DNA from: Azospirillum sp. RU38E
GTDB lineage: Bacteria > Pseudomonadota > Alphaproteobacteria > Azospirillales > Azospirillaceae
Direction: 5' to 3'
Length of the DNA: 64,000 nucleotides
NCBI RefSeq assembly: GCF_900188385.1
Contig: NZ_FZOI01000001.1
Span: forward strand, 744,001 to 808,000
Below are positions 41,246 to 49,077 of the stretch, piece after piece (the first letter of the stretch is position 1; each line of letters starts with the position of its first letter). The notes under the pieces are model-generated. The model saw only the letters and a list, made by a program, of their open reading frames with translations, searched no databases and was not told where the DNA came from. A program made the position numbers and the translations under genes.

Positions 41246-41260
41246 TGACAACAATTCTCA
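41246..41260 (-). promoter_or_regulatory. Candidate Fur box upstream of the iron-uptake operon
   Basis: On the minus strand the sequence is TGAGAATTGTTGTCA. It matches 11 of 14 specified positions of the 7-1-7 Fur consensus TGATAAT-N-ATTATCA. It sits 30-66 bases upstream of the possible starts of the membrane-protein gene, and the operon content fits iron control. Confidence 0.5.
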
Positions 41261-41301
41261 TTTGAATCTGCGGCAATGCATCCGGGTTCGGATTAATTGC
41301 C

Positions 41302-41330
41302 TTGACGGGGGGAAGGGAAATGCCCATACT
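41302..41330 (+). promoter_or_regulatory. Sigma-70-type promoter of the small leader unit
   Basis: TTGACG (41302-41307), a 17-base spacer, then CATACT (41325-41330) predict transcription start near 41337. It reads into the small ORF at 41369. Confidence 0.5.
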
Positions 41331-41368
41331 CTCCCTTGTCCCTGTAACCAATGAAAGGAGGTGATCCG

Positions 41369-41431
41369 ATGTCTCGTTCCACTTTGCGGACCCGTGCGGA
41401 TCTCTCCGTCACCGGGCTTATCCTCGGCTGA
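41369..41431 (+). CDS. Putative 20-residue leader peptide with maximal Shine-Dalgarno
   Basis: ATG 41369 to TGA 41431 encodes 20 residues (MSRSTLRTRADL...) with no similarity I recognise. Upstream, AAAGGAGGTGATCC (41354-41367) is the exact complement of the last 14 bases of 16S rRNA, with GGAGG seven bases from the ATG. Another in-frame ATG (41351) overlaps that site. Downstream are stem-loops at about 41442-41475 and 41478-41492 and a terminator. The unit could be an attenuator-type leader for the TPR gene, a small RNA, or a ribosome-recruiting element. The peptide has no run of one amino acid that would mark a classical attenuator. Confidence 0.45.
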   Translation: MSRSTLRTRADLSVTGLILG

Positions 41432-41497
41432 TACGGATTGGGTCCGCCGGCGGGTTCTTAACCGCCAAGCGGATCGTCTACGGCTACCGTAGGGGGC

Positions 41498-41536
41498 GGG
41501 GCCGGCACCAGCGATGGGGCCGGCCCCGTTCTTTTC
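41498..41536 (+). terminator. Intrinsic terminator of the small leader unit
   Basis: GGGGCCGGC (41498-41506) pairs with GCCGGCCCC (41519-41527) around a 12-base loop, then GTTCTTTTCTG. A smaller CTACGG-CTA-CCGTAG hairpin (41478-41492) stands just before it. Confidence 0.75.
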
Positions 41537-41664
41537 TGTTTTGCTGCCTTGTGTCCGCTCTCTTGTGACCAGACCGCTGCAATTTGTTCCGTTTTGTCCG
41601 TGACGCTGCTATCAAGGCCGGCAGTGCCACCGTGCGTAACCAAGAATTCCGGGTGTCCCTTTCG

Positions 41665-42525
41665 ATGAACCGCCACGACCGCCGCCGCAAGATCGCCGAC
41701 ATCAGCAAGACCGATGCGATGTGGTCCGCCTTTCCCGCCGATATGCGCGCGGCGACGGAACTGCATCGTCAGGGCCGGCTGAAGGAAGCGGCGGATACCT
41801 ATCGCAAGATCACCAAGGTCTATGCTGACCATCCGGATGTGCGCGTCGCCTGGTCCAACCTGGGCGCCACGCTGCAGGGTCTGGGCAAGCTGGATGAGGC
41901 GGTGCCGGCCCTGAAGAAGGCCCGCGCCCTGAAGCCGGATCACCCGCCGCCGCACCATAATCTCGGCATGGCGCTGGCCCAGCAGGGCAAGTTCGAGGAG
42001 GCGCTGGAAAGCCTGTCCCGCGCCGTGGAACTGGACCCGGCTTTCACCAATGCCTGGGTCGGTCTGGCCCTGGTGCGTGAACAGATGGGCGACCTGCCGC
42101 TGGCGGTGGAAGCCTATCGCAGTGCCGCCGCTGCCGACCCGCGCGCCGTCGATCCGCGCTTCAACCTGGGCAACCTGCTGTTCCGGCTGGGCCAGGTGGA
42201 AGAGGCGCGCGTCGCCTTCACTGAGGTGCTGACCCTGCGCCCGCCCTTCCCGGAGGCGATTTTCGCCCTGGGTCGCACGCTGGAAGTGCTGGGCGATCTG
42301 GAAGGGGCGGCCGAACGCTATCTCTCCTCCACCACGCTGGCCCCGCAGGCCCAGGTGGCGCATGTGCAGTTCGCCAATCTGGTGCTGGCGATTGCTGAAC
42401 AGGATCGGGCGAAGGCCCTGACCCTGGTGGATCGCTGGAAGGCGGCCCATCCCGGCCACCCGCTGGCCCCGCAATTGGACGAACGGCTGGCCGCGCCGGC
42501 GGCAGAGGGTCCGGCAGAGGCCTGA
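41665..42525 (+). CDS. Tetratricopeptide repeat protein
   Basis: Encodes about 286 residues, from MNRHDRRRK. At least five consecutive TPR units can be seen ('AATELHRQGRLKEAADTYRKITKVYADHPDV', 'LGATLQGLGKLDEAVPALKKARALKPDHP', 'LGMALAQQGKFEEALESLSRAVELDPAF', and two more). There is no signal peptide or catalytic domain; it is a cytoplasmic scaffold of unknown partners. The start at 41665 lacks a strong ribosome site. It follows the small leader unit by about 130 bases. Confidence 0.8.
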   Translation: MNRHDRRRKIADISKTDAMWSAFPADMRAATELHRQGRLKEAADTYRKITKVYADHPDVRVAWSNLGATLQGLGKLDEAVPALKKARALKPDHPPPHHNLGMALAQQGKFEEALESLSRAVELDPAFTNAWVGLALVREQMGDLPLAVEAYRSAAAADPRAVDPRFNLGNLLFRLGQVEEARVAFTEVLTLRPPFPEAIFALGRTLEVLGDLEGAAERYLSSTTLAPQAQVAHVQFANLVLAIAEQDRAKALTLVDRWKAAHPGHPLAPQLDERLAAPAAEGPAEA

Positions 42526-42566
42526 TTCTTTAAGGTGCAGCCGGTGGGGGCTTCCCGCCGGCTGTA

Positions 42567-43280
42567 TCAATCCTGCGGGTGGAGATGGTCGATCCGCTCA
42601 GCCATGGCGGCAAAGGCGGGGCGGGCGTAGCGATAGCCCTGCATCAGGCTGATGCCCATTTCCCGTAGTGCCTTTTCCTGTTCCGCCGTCTCGATCCCTT
42701 CGGCGATGACGGTGATGCCGATTTCCCGGCAGGCGAACAGGATGCCGCCGACGATGGCGCGGCGGATACGGTCAGCTTCGATGCCGCGCGTCAGCTGCAT
42801 GTCGATCTTCACAATATCCGGCTGAAACTCCGCCAGCAGGTTCAGCCCGGAAAAGCCAGCGCCGAAATCATCAATCGCGGTGGTGAAGCCCTGGCGCTTA
42901 TACTCGGTCAGGATGCGGCGCAGATGCGGCGCATCTTCCACCCGTTCCGCCTCTGTGGCTTCGAACATGATCTGTGAAATGGGAAAGCCGGTGCGGCGTG
43001 CCGTTTCCAGCGTGGTGCGGATGCAGGTGGCCGGCTGATAGACGGCGTTGGGCAGGAAATTGACCGACAGTTTTTCCCGCATCCCCAGCGCTGCCGCCAT
43101 TTCGATCGCCTTTACCCGGCAGGTCTGATCGAAACTATAGCGGTTATCATCATTGACCTGATCCAAAACCCATTGGGCCGACTGGCCCTCCGTCCCCCGC
43201 ACCAGGGCTTCATGGGCGAAGATCGTCCCCTGCGCCAGATCGACGATGGGCTGGAATGCCATGGTGATGGGTATTGTCAT
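42567..43280 (-). CDS. Stand-alone EAL-domain protein
   Basis: Encodes about 237 residues, an EAL domain with little else. Motifs: 'FQPIVDLAQGTIFAHEALVRG', 'SVNFLPNAVY', 'EATEAER', 'IDDFGAGFSGLNLLAEFQPDIVKIDM' and 'AEGIETAEQ'. This sub-type ('FLPNAVY...C') is common in proteobacteria and often appears attached to BLUF domains; here there is no sensor. The E-A-L and DDFG metal and catalytic residues are present, so c-di-GMP phosphodiesterase activity is plausible. ATG 43280 begins at the domain; ATG 43343 would add 21 unconserved residues. Confidence 0.85.
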   Translation of the reverse strand: MTIPITMAFQPIVDLAQGTIFAHEALVRGTEGQSAQWVLDQVNDDNRYSFDQTCRVKAIEMAAALGMREKLSVNFLPNAVYQPATCIRTTLETARRTGFPISQIMFEATEAERVEDAPHLRRILTEYKRQGFTTAIDDFGAGFSGLNLLAEFQPDIVKIDMQLTRGIEADRIRRAIVGGILFACREIGITVIAEGIETAEQEKALREMGISLMQGYRYARPAFAAMAERIDHLHPQD

Positions 43281-43469
43281 GGGTGTCCGGCATTTGCCGC
43301 CACAATGATCAAAATCGGGTTGTTGATCATGCGGGCTGTCCATGGGGGCGCATCCGGTCCAGACGATGGGAGTGGCTGGCGGTTATGGTAACCCGCCAGC
43401 CTTGATTGTCCGGACTCTATTGACGCGCTTGCCCGTCGGCAAGCGCGTCTTAAGGTCTTTCCATCGACC

Positions 43470-43573
43470 TTAGAGCGGATCGCGGAAAAGCGGAATCGCT
43501 TTGGAGCGTGAATCCGCTCGCTGAACAAGGACTTAGAGCCGGGTGCGTTTCCGTTTAAACGCACCCGGCTCTA
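43470..43573. repeat. Inverted-repeat element between EAL and TonB receptor genes
   Basis: A perfect 17 bp stem (43534-43550 with 43557-43573, TAGAGCCGGGTGCGTTT type) overlaps the TonB receptor stop codon. Before it, 43470-43530 contains GAGCGGATCGCGGAAAAGCGGAATCGCT and related GCGGATT pieces, resembling an intergenic repeat seen in several alphaproteobacteria (recalled, not checked). The stem may end the receptor transcript, but there is no T run. Confidence 0.6.
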
Positions 43574-45748
43574 GAACTTCACCGTCCCGCTCAGCATCCA
43601 TTGCAGGGGGGCCTGCGGATAATAGGCGTAAGGCCCGTCGCTCTTGGCGACGACGCTGTTCACCTTGCGGTCGAACAGGTTGCGCCCGGTCAGGGTCAGT
43701 TCCAGCGCCTCCATCGGGGCCCAGGTGATGGCGGCATTCACCAGGGCATAGCCGCCGGCCTTGCGGCTGTTGGCCCCGTCATAGGCATAATCGCCCGACA
43801 CATCCACCCAACTGCGCAGGGTCAGCGCCGGCTGATCCAGCCGCTGGCTGATTTCCACCCGGCCGCTATGGCGCGGCACGCCCGCCACATCCTTGCCGGT
43901 GAAATCATAGGGGATGTTGGTGTCCGGCTCCAGGAAGGCGTTCTGCGTCCAGACCGCATCGGTGAAACCATAGCTGAGCGCCAGTGCCAGACCGGGATTG
44001 ATATCCCGCAGATCGGCATTGGCCTCCAGCTCCACCCCGCGTGAGCGCTGGCGACCGGAATTGATGGTGCGGGCGGATGCCCCCACCGGCAGCAGCTGCA
44101 GCAGGTCACTGCGTTTCAGCTGATACAGGCTCAAGGTGCCGGTCAGGCGGTTATCCAGCAGGGTGGCCTTGATACCGGCTTCGATATTCTTGGCCAGTTC
44201 GGGCGCCAGATTGGTGTCGCGGTTGCGGAAGGACCAGAGCGGGCCGAAACCCGGGCTGAACCCTTCGCCATAGGTGGTATAGGCGGTGACGTTTTCCGCC
44301 ACCTGCCAGCGCACCGACAGCTTGGGGCTGAGCCGGCTGTCGCTGTCCTTCACGGTTACCTCCGGGTCCGGGCCATAGCCGCTGCCCGACGGACCGTAGA
44401 AGACCTTGCGCTGGAACCGGTCATAGCGGGCGCCGGCCGTCAGGGTCAGGGCCTGCCAGCTGAAATCCGCCTGGGCGAAACCGGCCTGGGTTTCGTTGCG
44501 GGCATGGGCATCCATCAGCCGGCTATAAAGCCAGTCGCCCTGATTGATATAGGAGCCCGTGGCCACATCGCGGCGGCGGATATAGAACAGGGGACCGAAA
44601 TCGAATTCCCCGCTCCAGCTTTCAATGTGATTGGCGTTGATGCGTTCGGCCGAACCGCCGGCCAGCAGCCGCCAATGATCATCGATCCGCCAATCGACCT
44701 GCTGTTCCGCGAAATAGGTGTCCGTGCTGCCATCGACGCGGAAGCCGCTGAAATTCACCGTGCTGTCGCCGGGGGTGAAGCGCTGGAAGGCACCCTGTAC
44801 CGCACGGGTATTGGCATGGCGGTAATGCAGGCGGGTGGTGGATGTCACACTATCGGTGACATCGGCCTCCAGCACAGCGGTGCTGGTCCACATGCGCTTG
44901 TAGAAACCGGCCCCGTCATTGTTCCAATTGCCATCCCGCCCGCCGGGCAGGGCAATCGGGGTGCCGCGCTGATCGGTCGGCAGCTCGCCTGCCAGATCCT
45001 GCTTGGTGTTGACGTAAGTGCCGGTGAGGTTGAGGCGCAGCCGTTCGTTCAGGTCCAGCCGCTGCTTGGCGAAGATATTCTCCTCATTCCGGCCGGTGCG
45101 GTCGCGCCAGCCGTCGGACCGCTGCAATTCGGCCGATAGCAGCAGTGCGCCGACATCGCCGGTCGGGCGCTGGATCATGGCGGCGGCCTGCCGCCAGCCA
45201 TCGGAACCGATGCCGGCCTGGGCGGCCGCCTGCGGTTCATTCGTCACTTCGCGGGTGACATAATTGATGGTGCCGGCAATGGCGCCCCGGCCGTAAAGGG
45301 CTGAGGTGGGGCCACGCACCACTTCCACCTGGCCGACAGCGCCAAAGGGAAGCTGTTCCATATCGCCCTCGTCATCGCCGGTGACGAAGGGCACGCCATC
45401 CAGCAGCACGACAACCGTGTCGTTATGGATGCGGTTGGGCACGCCACGGATGCTGATATCCGTATAGGTGCCCTGGTCATTGGTGCGCACATTGATGCCG
45501 GGCAGGCCGCGCAGCTCTTCCCCGATGAAACGGGTGGCCTTGGGCTCGAAATCCGCCCGGTCCACGCGGGATACCGAGGCGGGAATGTCGCGGATGGCGG
45601 TGGCGCGGCGGGTGGCGGTGACGATGATCTCGTCAATAGGGGAGGCGGCTTGCGTCTCCTGCGCCTTGCCCGGCTGGGCGGTGAGTGACAGCGCTACCAG
45701 GGCGGTCATCGACGCAATACGGGCGTAAAGGCGTTGGGGTTTTTGCAT
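43571..45748 (-). CDS. TonB-dependent outer-membrane receptor
   Basis: Encodes 725 residues. A signal peptide ('ALVALSLTAQPGKAQ'), TonB box-like 'IDEIIVTATRR', a plug with 'ISIRGVPNRIHNDTVVVLLDGVPFV' and 'VEVVRGPTSALYGRGAIAGTINYVTRE', and a barrel ending in Phe (GTVKF) are all present. The ligand is unknown; siderophore, vitamin or carbohydrate are all possible. No uptake partner genes are adjacent. An inverted repeat lies just before the start. No Fur-like box was found there. Confidence 0.92.
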   Translation of the reverse strand: MQKPQRLYARIASMTALVALSLTAQPGKAQETQAASPIDEIIVTATRRATAIRDIPASVSRVDRADFEPKATRFIGEELRGLPGINVRTNDQGTYTDISIRGVPNRIHNDTVVVLLDGVPFVTGDDEGDMEQLPFGAVGQVEVVRGPTSALYGRGAIAGTINYVTREVTNEPQAAAQAGIGSDGWRQAAAMIQRPTGDVGALLLSAELQRSDGWRDRTGRNEENIFAKQRLDLNERLRLNLTGTYVNTKQDLAGELPTDQRGTPIALPGGRDGNWNNDGAGFYKRMWTSTAVLEADVTDSVTSTTRLHYRHANTRAVQGAFQRFTPGDSTVNFSGFRVDGSTDTYFAEQQVDWRIDDHWRLLAGGSAERINANHIESWSGEFDFGPLFYIRRRDVATGSYINQGDWLYSRLMDAHARNETQAGFAQADFSWQALTLTAGARYDRFQRKVFYGPSGSGYGPDPEVTVKDSDSRLSPKLSVRWQVAENVTAYTTYGEGFSPGFGPLWSFRNRDTNLAPELAKNIEAGIKATLLDNRLTGTLSLYQLKRSDLLQLLPVGASARTINSGRQRSRGVELEANADLRDINPGLALALSYGFTDAVWTQNAFLEPDTNIPYDFTGKDVAGVPRHSGRVEISQRLDQPALTLRSWVDVSGDYAYDGANSRKAGGYALVNAAITWAPMEALELTLTGRNLFDRKVNSVVAKSDGPYAYYPQAPLQWMLSGTVKF

Positions 45749-45752
45749 GGTT

Positions 45753-45788
45753 GCGGAACCAATGTATGGGGTTCGATCTGGGTTCCGC
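45753..45788. promoter_or_regulatory. Inverted repeat upstream of the second TonB receptor
   Basis: GCGGAACC (45753-45760) and GGTTCCGC (45781-45788) are exact inverses 20 bases apart, directly before the receptor ATG. It may be an operator or a leader hairpin that occludes the ribosome site. Confidence 0.4.
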
Positions 45789-45875
45789 GCCTCAATCTTT
45801 GAAATCGTTCGCTAAAGCAAGCACGGCATCTCCCCCGGATGGCAGCCCTGCGCCATGGGCGGGGCGGGGGATCAG

Positions 45876-45904
45876 CAAAACGGCGCGGGTTTTGCCCGCG
45901 CCGT
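45876..45904 (-). terminator. Intrinsic terminator after the metallo-beta-lactamase-fold gene
   Basis: ACGGCGCGGG (45880-45889) pairs with CCCGCGCCGT (45895-45904). On the minus strand the stem is followed by TTTGCTG, 30 bases after the stop of the upstream gene. Confidence 0.75.
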
Positions 45905-45933
45905 CTGTATGATAGCCCGCAGAAAACCGGCCT

Positions 45934-46791
45934 TTATTCCGCCGCCACCGCAAAGGGCAGGGACAGGTTCAGCATGTCCAGTTCGGTGCCTTCGCGGGCC
46001 GCAAAAGCACCGCTGAAGGCGCGGGCGGCATCGCGCTCAATGGCGGCGATGGCTGTATCATCATGGTCGGGGTCATGGTGGAACAGGCAGAGATGCTTGG
46101 CCCCCGCCTCCTTCACCAGCTTCACGCCCTCACTCCAGGTGGAATGGCCCCAGCCCTGGCGGGTGGCATATTCCTCATCCGTGTAGGTGGCATCATAAAC
46201 CACCATGTCGGCGCCATCGATCAGGGCCAGAATGTTCTGGTCGATCTGGCCGGCGACATGTTCGGTATCGGTGATGTAGCAGAAAGCCTTGCCGCCAAAC
46301 TCAATTCGGTAGCCGACGGCCCCGCCGGGATGGTTCAGCTCCCCCGTCTTCACCACCAGACCGGGGGCGAGGTCCAGCCGGTCGCCGGCATGGAGGTTGT
46401 TGAAATCGATCTTGGCGCGCATGGTCTTCAGCGGCACGGGGAAAAGCGGCTTTTCCATGCAGCTGGTGAACACTTCGCCGATGCATTCGCAACCGGTCAG
46501 ATCGCGGGCGAAGACATTCAGGCTGAAATCCGGGCAGTAGCCAGCCTCAAAAAAAGGGAAACCATTGATATGGTCCCAATGCGCATGGCTCAGCAGCAAG
46601 GTGGCATTGCGTACATGGTCGCGCTTCAGCCGTTTGCCCAGGGCGCGCAAACCGGTGCCCGCGTCCAGGATCAGCGTCTGGCCGCCGGCCGTTACCTCCA
46701 GGCAGCTGGTATTGCCGCCATAGGTGAGATGGGAAGCGTAAGCGCAGGGGAAAGTGCCGCGCACGCCCCAGAATTTAACCTTGAACTCCAT
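45934..46791 (-). CDS. Metallo-beta-lactamase-fold hydrolase
   Basis: Encodes 285 residues. The metal motif 'LSHAHWDHINGFPFF' (HxHxDH), a downstream 'ELNHPGG' His, 'ITDTEH' Asp and a late 'LFHHDP' His make a complete two-metal site. The N-terminus 'FWGVRGTFPCAYASHLTYGGNTSCLEV' is shared with PhnP/RNase Z-like phosphodiesterases, so a phosphodiester substrate is more likely than a beta-lactam. ATG 46791 has an AAGGGG site. It is monocistronic, divergent from the ABC transporter gene. Confidence 0.85.
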   Translation of the reverse strand: MEFKVKFWGVRGTFPCAYASHLTYGGNTSCLEVTAGGQTLILDAGTGLRALGKRLKRDHVRNATLLLSHAHWDHINGFPFFEAGYCPDFSLNVFARDLTGCECIGEVFTSCMEKPLFPVPLKTMRAKIDFNNLHAGDRLDLAPGLVVKTGELNHPGGAVGYRIEFGGKAFCYITDTEHVAGQIDQNILALIDGADMVVYDATYTDEEYATRQGWGHSTWSEGVKLVKEAGAKHLCLFHHDPDHDDTAIAAIERDAARAFSGAFAAREGTELDMLNLSLPFAVAAE

Positions 46792-47136
46792 ATCCGCCCC
46801 TTGGCGCCGGGCAAAGGGCCCGGGCCTTCACCCATCCAGATACCGGATACATTCCGATACTCAGTGGAAAGGTTCCAGAAAAATAAGCGGACCAGCATTG
46901 TGTACATGTGACGGGGAACACAGGAACGGCGCGCAAAAGCTCATGCCGGCTCTGTTCTGTCATGCCTTTGAAACAGAACCGCCGCGTTTCCATGCCCAAA
47001 GCCATCTGATGCATGGGACAAGTTTTTTCGCGGTTGACAGAAACTTAACGTTCCGTCATCTAATCCGATATCGGATGAATTGATGCCACCCGCCCCGGTG
47101 CTGCTCATCCGATTTCGCGTCTGGAGTCGTTCCCAC
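46792..47136. other. Divergent intergenic region before the ABC transporter
   Basis: No gene seen. It contains a plus-strand promoter candidate (TTGACA at 47034-47039, with CATCTA or TCTAAT at 47057-47064) and the palindrome at 47063-47076. The minus-strand promoter of the hydrolase must lie within about 46800-46950 but is not obvious. Confidence 0.5.
47063..47076. promoter_or_regulatory. Palindromic operator candidate ATCCGATATCGGAT
   Basis: A perfect 14 bp palindrome directly after the predicted -10 of the ABC transporter gene, with an extra half-site ATCCGAT at 47107-47113. The placement is what a repressor site would have. No regulator gene is adjacent. Confidence 0.45.
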
Positions 47137-49014
47137 ATGTTTTCCGCCCTGCTGCGCGCCTCCATGCGCGCTGTCCGCATTGATGATCAGTCCGTGCAGG
47201 ACCGTGACTTCGCCTGGGAGGATAGCGAGCCGCCCCGGCCCCTGCCTTCCAAACCCTTTGCCTTTGCCATTGGCCTGCTGCGGGAGAAGTTTCGCGGCCG
47301 TGTGCTGCTGCTGGCTCTGGCCGTCTGCATCGGGCAGGGGATTGAGGCGTTCGAGCCCTATGCCCTGAAGGCAGTGGTGGATGCGCTGACGGCGGCCACC
47401 GGCGGCGACCCGGCGACGGGCGTGCAGGGGCTGGGCGTGGGCGGCTGGTTCCTGGTGCTGCTGGGTATCTGGCTGGGCAGCATGGGCATGTATCGCGTCT
47501 ATCAGATCGTCGATATCTATACCTCGCCTTCCATCCGGGCCCTGGCGCAGAAGCGGATGTTCGGCTGGCTGCTGGGCCACAGCCCGCGCTATTTCCAGGA
47601 TAATTTCGCCGGCAAGCTGGGCCAGAAGATCAAGCAGGGCGCCAATGCCGTGCTGTCCCTGGTGGAAATCCTGATGTGGGATGTGCTGCGGGTCATTGTG
47701 CTGCTGGTGGTGGCGCTGGGCCTGCTCTGGACGGCATCACCTTTATTCTCCGCCGTGCTGGCGGGGTGGATGGTGCTCTACGTCGCCGTCTCCTTCTGGC
47801 TGTCGCGCCATTGCTTCCGCCTGTCGGAGGCGATGAGCGATGCGGTTTCCACCAGTTCCGGCCGCATCATTGATGCGGTTACCAATGCCGACCTGATCCG
47901 GGGTTTCGCCCGCACGGCGTTCGAACGGACCTTCCTGGGCCATTACCTGAATGCGGAACGGTTCCGGTCGCGCCGGCTGCGCTGGTTCCTGGTGGTGATG
48001 CGCATCTTCCAGATGTTGTCCATCATGGGGCTGCTGGGGGTGCTGGTCTGGGTGGCCATTGCCCGCACCTTGCAAGGCGCGATGACGGTTGGTGAATTCA
48101 CCCTGGTCTTCACGCTGGCCTTCCAGATTTCCAATACGGTCTGGCATCTGTCCGACCGGATGCTGAACTTCTTTGAGGAGTTGGGCACCCTGTCGGAGGC
48201 GTTGGATCTGGTGTCGGCCCCGCATGAGATCACCGATGTGCCGGGGGCCCCGGCCCTGCGGGTGCCGGCGGGGGGGATTGAACTGCGGGAAATCCATTTC
48301 AGCTTCCCCGATGGTACCAAGGTGTTTGACGGGCTGAACCTTTCCATCCGTCCGGGGGAAAAGGTGGGGCTAGTCGGCCGCTCCGGTGCCGGGAAAAGCA
48401 CCCTGGTGAAGCTGATCCGTCGTCAGTTCGACCCGCAATATGGCCGGGTGCTGATCGATGGGCAGGATATCGCCCATGTGGCGCGGGAAAGCCTGAACGC
48501 GGCGATTGCCGAGGTACCGCAGCAGCCCGGCGTCTTCCACCGCACCATCGGGGAGAACATCGCCTATGGCCGCCCCGGTGCCAGCCAGCAGGAGGTGGAG
48601 GAAGCCGCCCGCAAGGCCCATGCGCATGAGTTCATCGCCCGGCGTTCCACCGGCTATGACACGATTGTGGGGGAACAGGGGGTGAAACTGTCGGGCGGGG
48701 AGCGCCAGCGTGTCGCCATCGCCCGTGCCTTGCTGAAGGACAGCCCCATCCTGATCCTGGATGAGGCGACCAGCGCGCTGGACAGCGAATCCGAACATCT
48801 GATCCAGGAAGCACTCTGGACCCTGATGGAAGGTCGCACGGTGATCGCCATTGCCCACCGGCTTTCCACCATCACCGAGATGGACCGCATCCTTTATCTG
48901 GAAGGCGGTCAGGTGGTGGAACAGGGCAGCCACGCCGAACTGCTGGCGCTGGGCGGCCGCTATGCCCAGCTCTGGCACCGCCAGTCAGGCGGGTTCCTGG
49001 CGGCGGCGGAGTAA
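47137..49014 (+). CDS. ABC exporter, fused permease and ATPase
   Basis: Encodes 625 residues, a half-transporter that should work as a homodimer. Residues ~45-330 are a type 1 exporter membrane domain with about six helices. Residues ~365-610 are the ATPase with Walker A 'GRSGAGKST', Q-loop, signature 'LSGGERQR', Walker B 'ILILDEATSALD' and switch His in 'AIAHRLST'. Substrate unknown; lipids, peptides or drugs are all possible. ATG 47137 has TGGAG upstream; an ATG at 47080 lies too close to the palindrome and lacks a ribosome site. Confidence 0.9.
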   Translation: MFSALLRASMRAVRIDDQSVQDRDFAWEDSEPPRPLPSKPFAFAIGLLREKFRGRVLLLALAVCIGQGIEAFEPYALKAVVDALTAATGGDPATGVQGLGVGGWFLVLLGIWLGSMGMYRVYQIVDIYTSPSIRALAQKRMFGWLLGHSPRYFQDNFAGKLGQKIKQGANAVLSLVEILMWDVLRVIVLLVVALGLLWTASPLFSAVLAGWMVLYVAVSFWLSRHCFRLSEAMSDAVSTSSGRIIDAVTNADLIRGFARTAFERTFLGHYLNAERFRSRRLRWFLVVMRIFQMLSIMGLLGVLVWVAIARTLQGAMTVGEFTLVFTLAFQISNTVWHLSDRMLNFFEELGTLSEALDLVSAPHEITDVPGAPALRVPAGGIELREIHFSFPDGTKVFDGLNLSIRPGEKVGLVGRSGAGKSTLVKLIRRQFDPQYGRVLIDGQDIAHVARESLNAAIAEVPQQPGVFHRTIGENIAYGRPGASQQEVEEAARKAHAHEFIARRSTGYDTIVGEQGVKLSGGERQRVAIARALLKDSPILILDEATSALDSESEHLIQEALWTLMEGRTVIAIAHRLSTITEMDRILYLEGGQVVEQGSHAELLALGGRYAQLWHRQSGGFLAAAE

Positions 49015-49031
49015 GGGGGGCTCTCCCTCCA

Positions 49032-49061
49032 CCGTCACCCCGGCGAAGGCCGGGGTGACGG
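49032..49061. repeat. Dispersed palindromic repeat, single short copy (copy 3)
   Basis: CCGTCACCCCGGCG-AA-GGCCGGGGTGACGG is one self-complementary unit of the family whose longer paired copies are at 17637 and 36582. It lies between the convergent ABC exporter and glgB genes, 18 and 17 bases from their stops, and probably terminates both. Confidence 0.82.
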
Positions 49062-49077
49062 AAAGGGATAAGCAAAC

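Noticed and set aside
41337-41536. A classical amino-acid attenuator
   Set aside because: The peptide has no run of one amino acid, and the gene downstream is a TPR protein rather than a biosynthetic gene.
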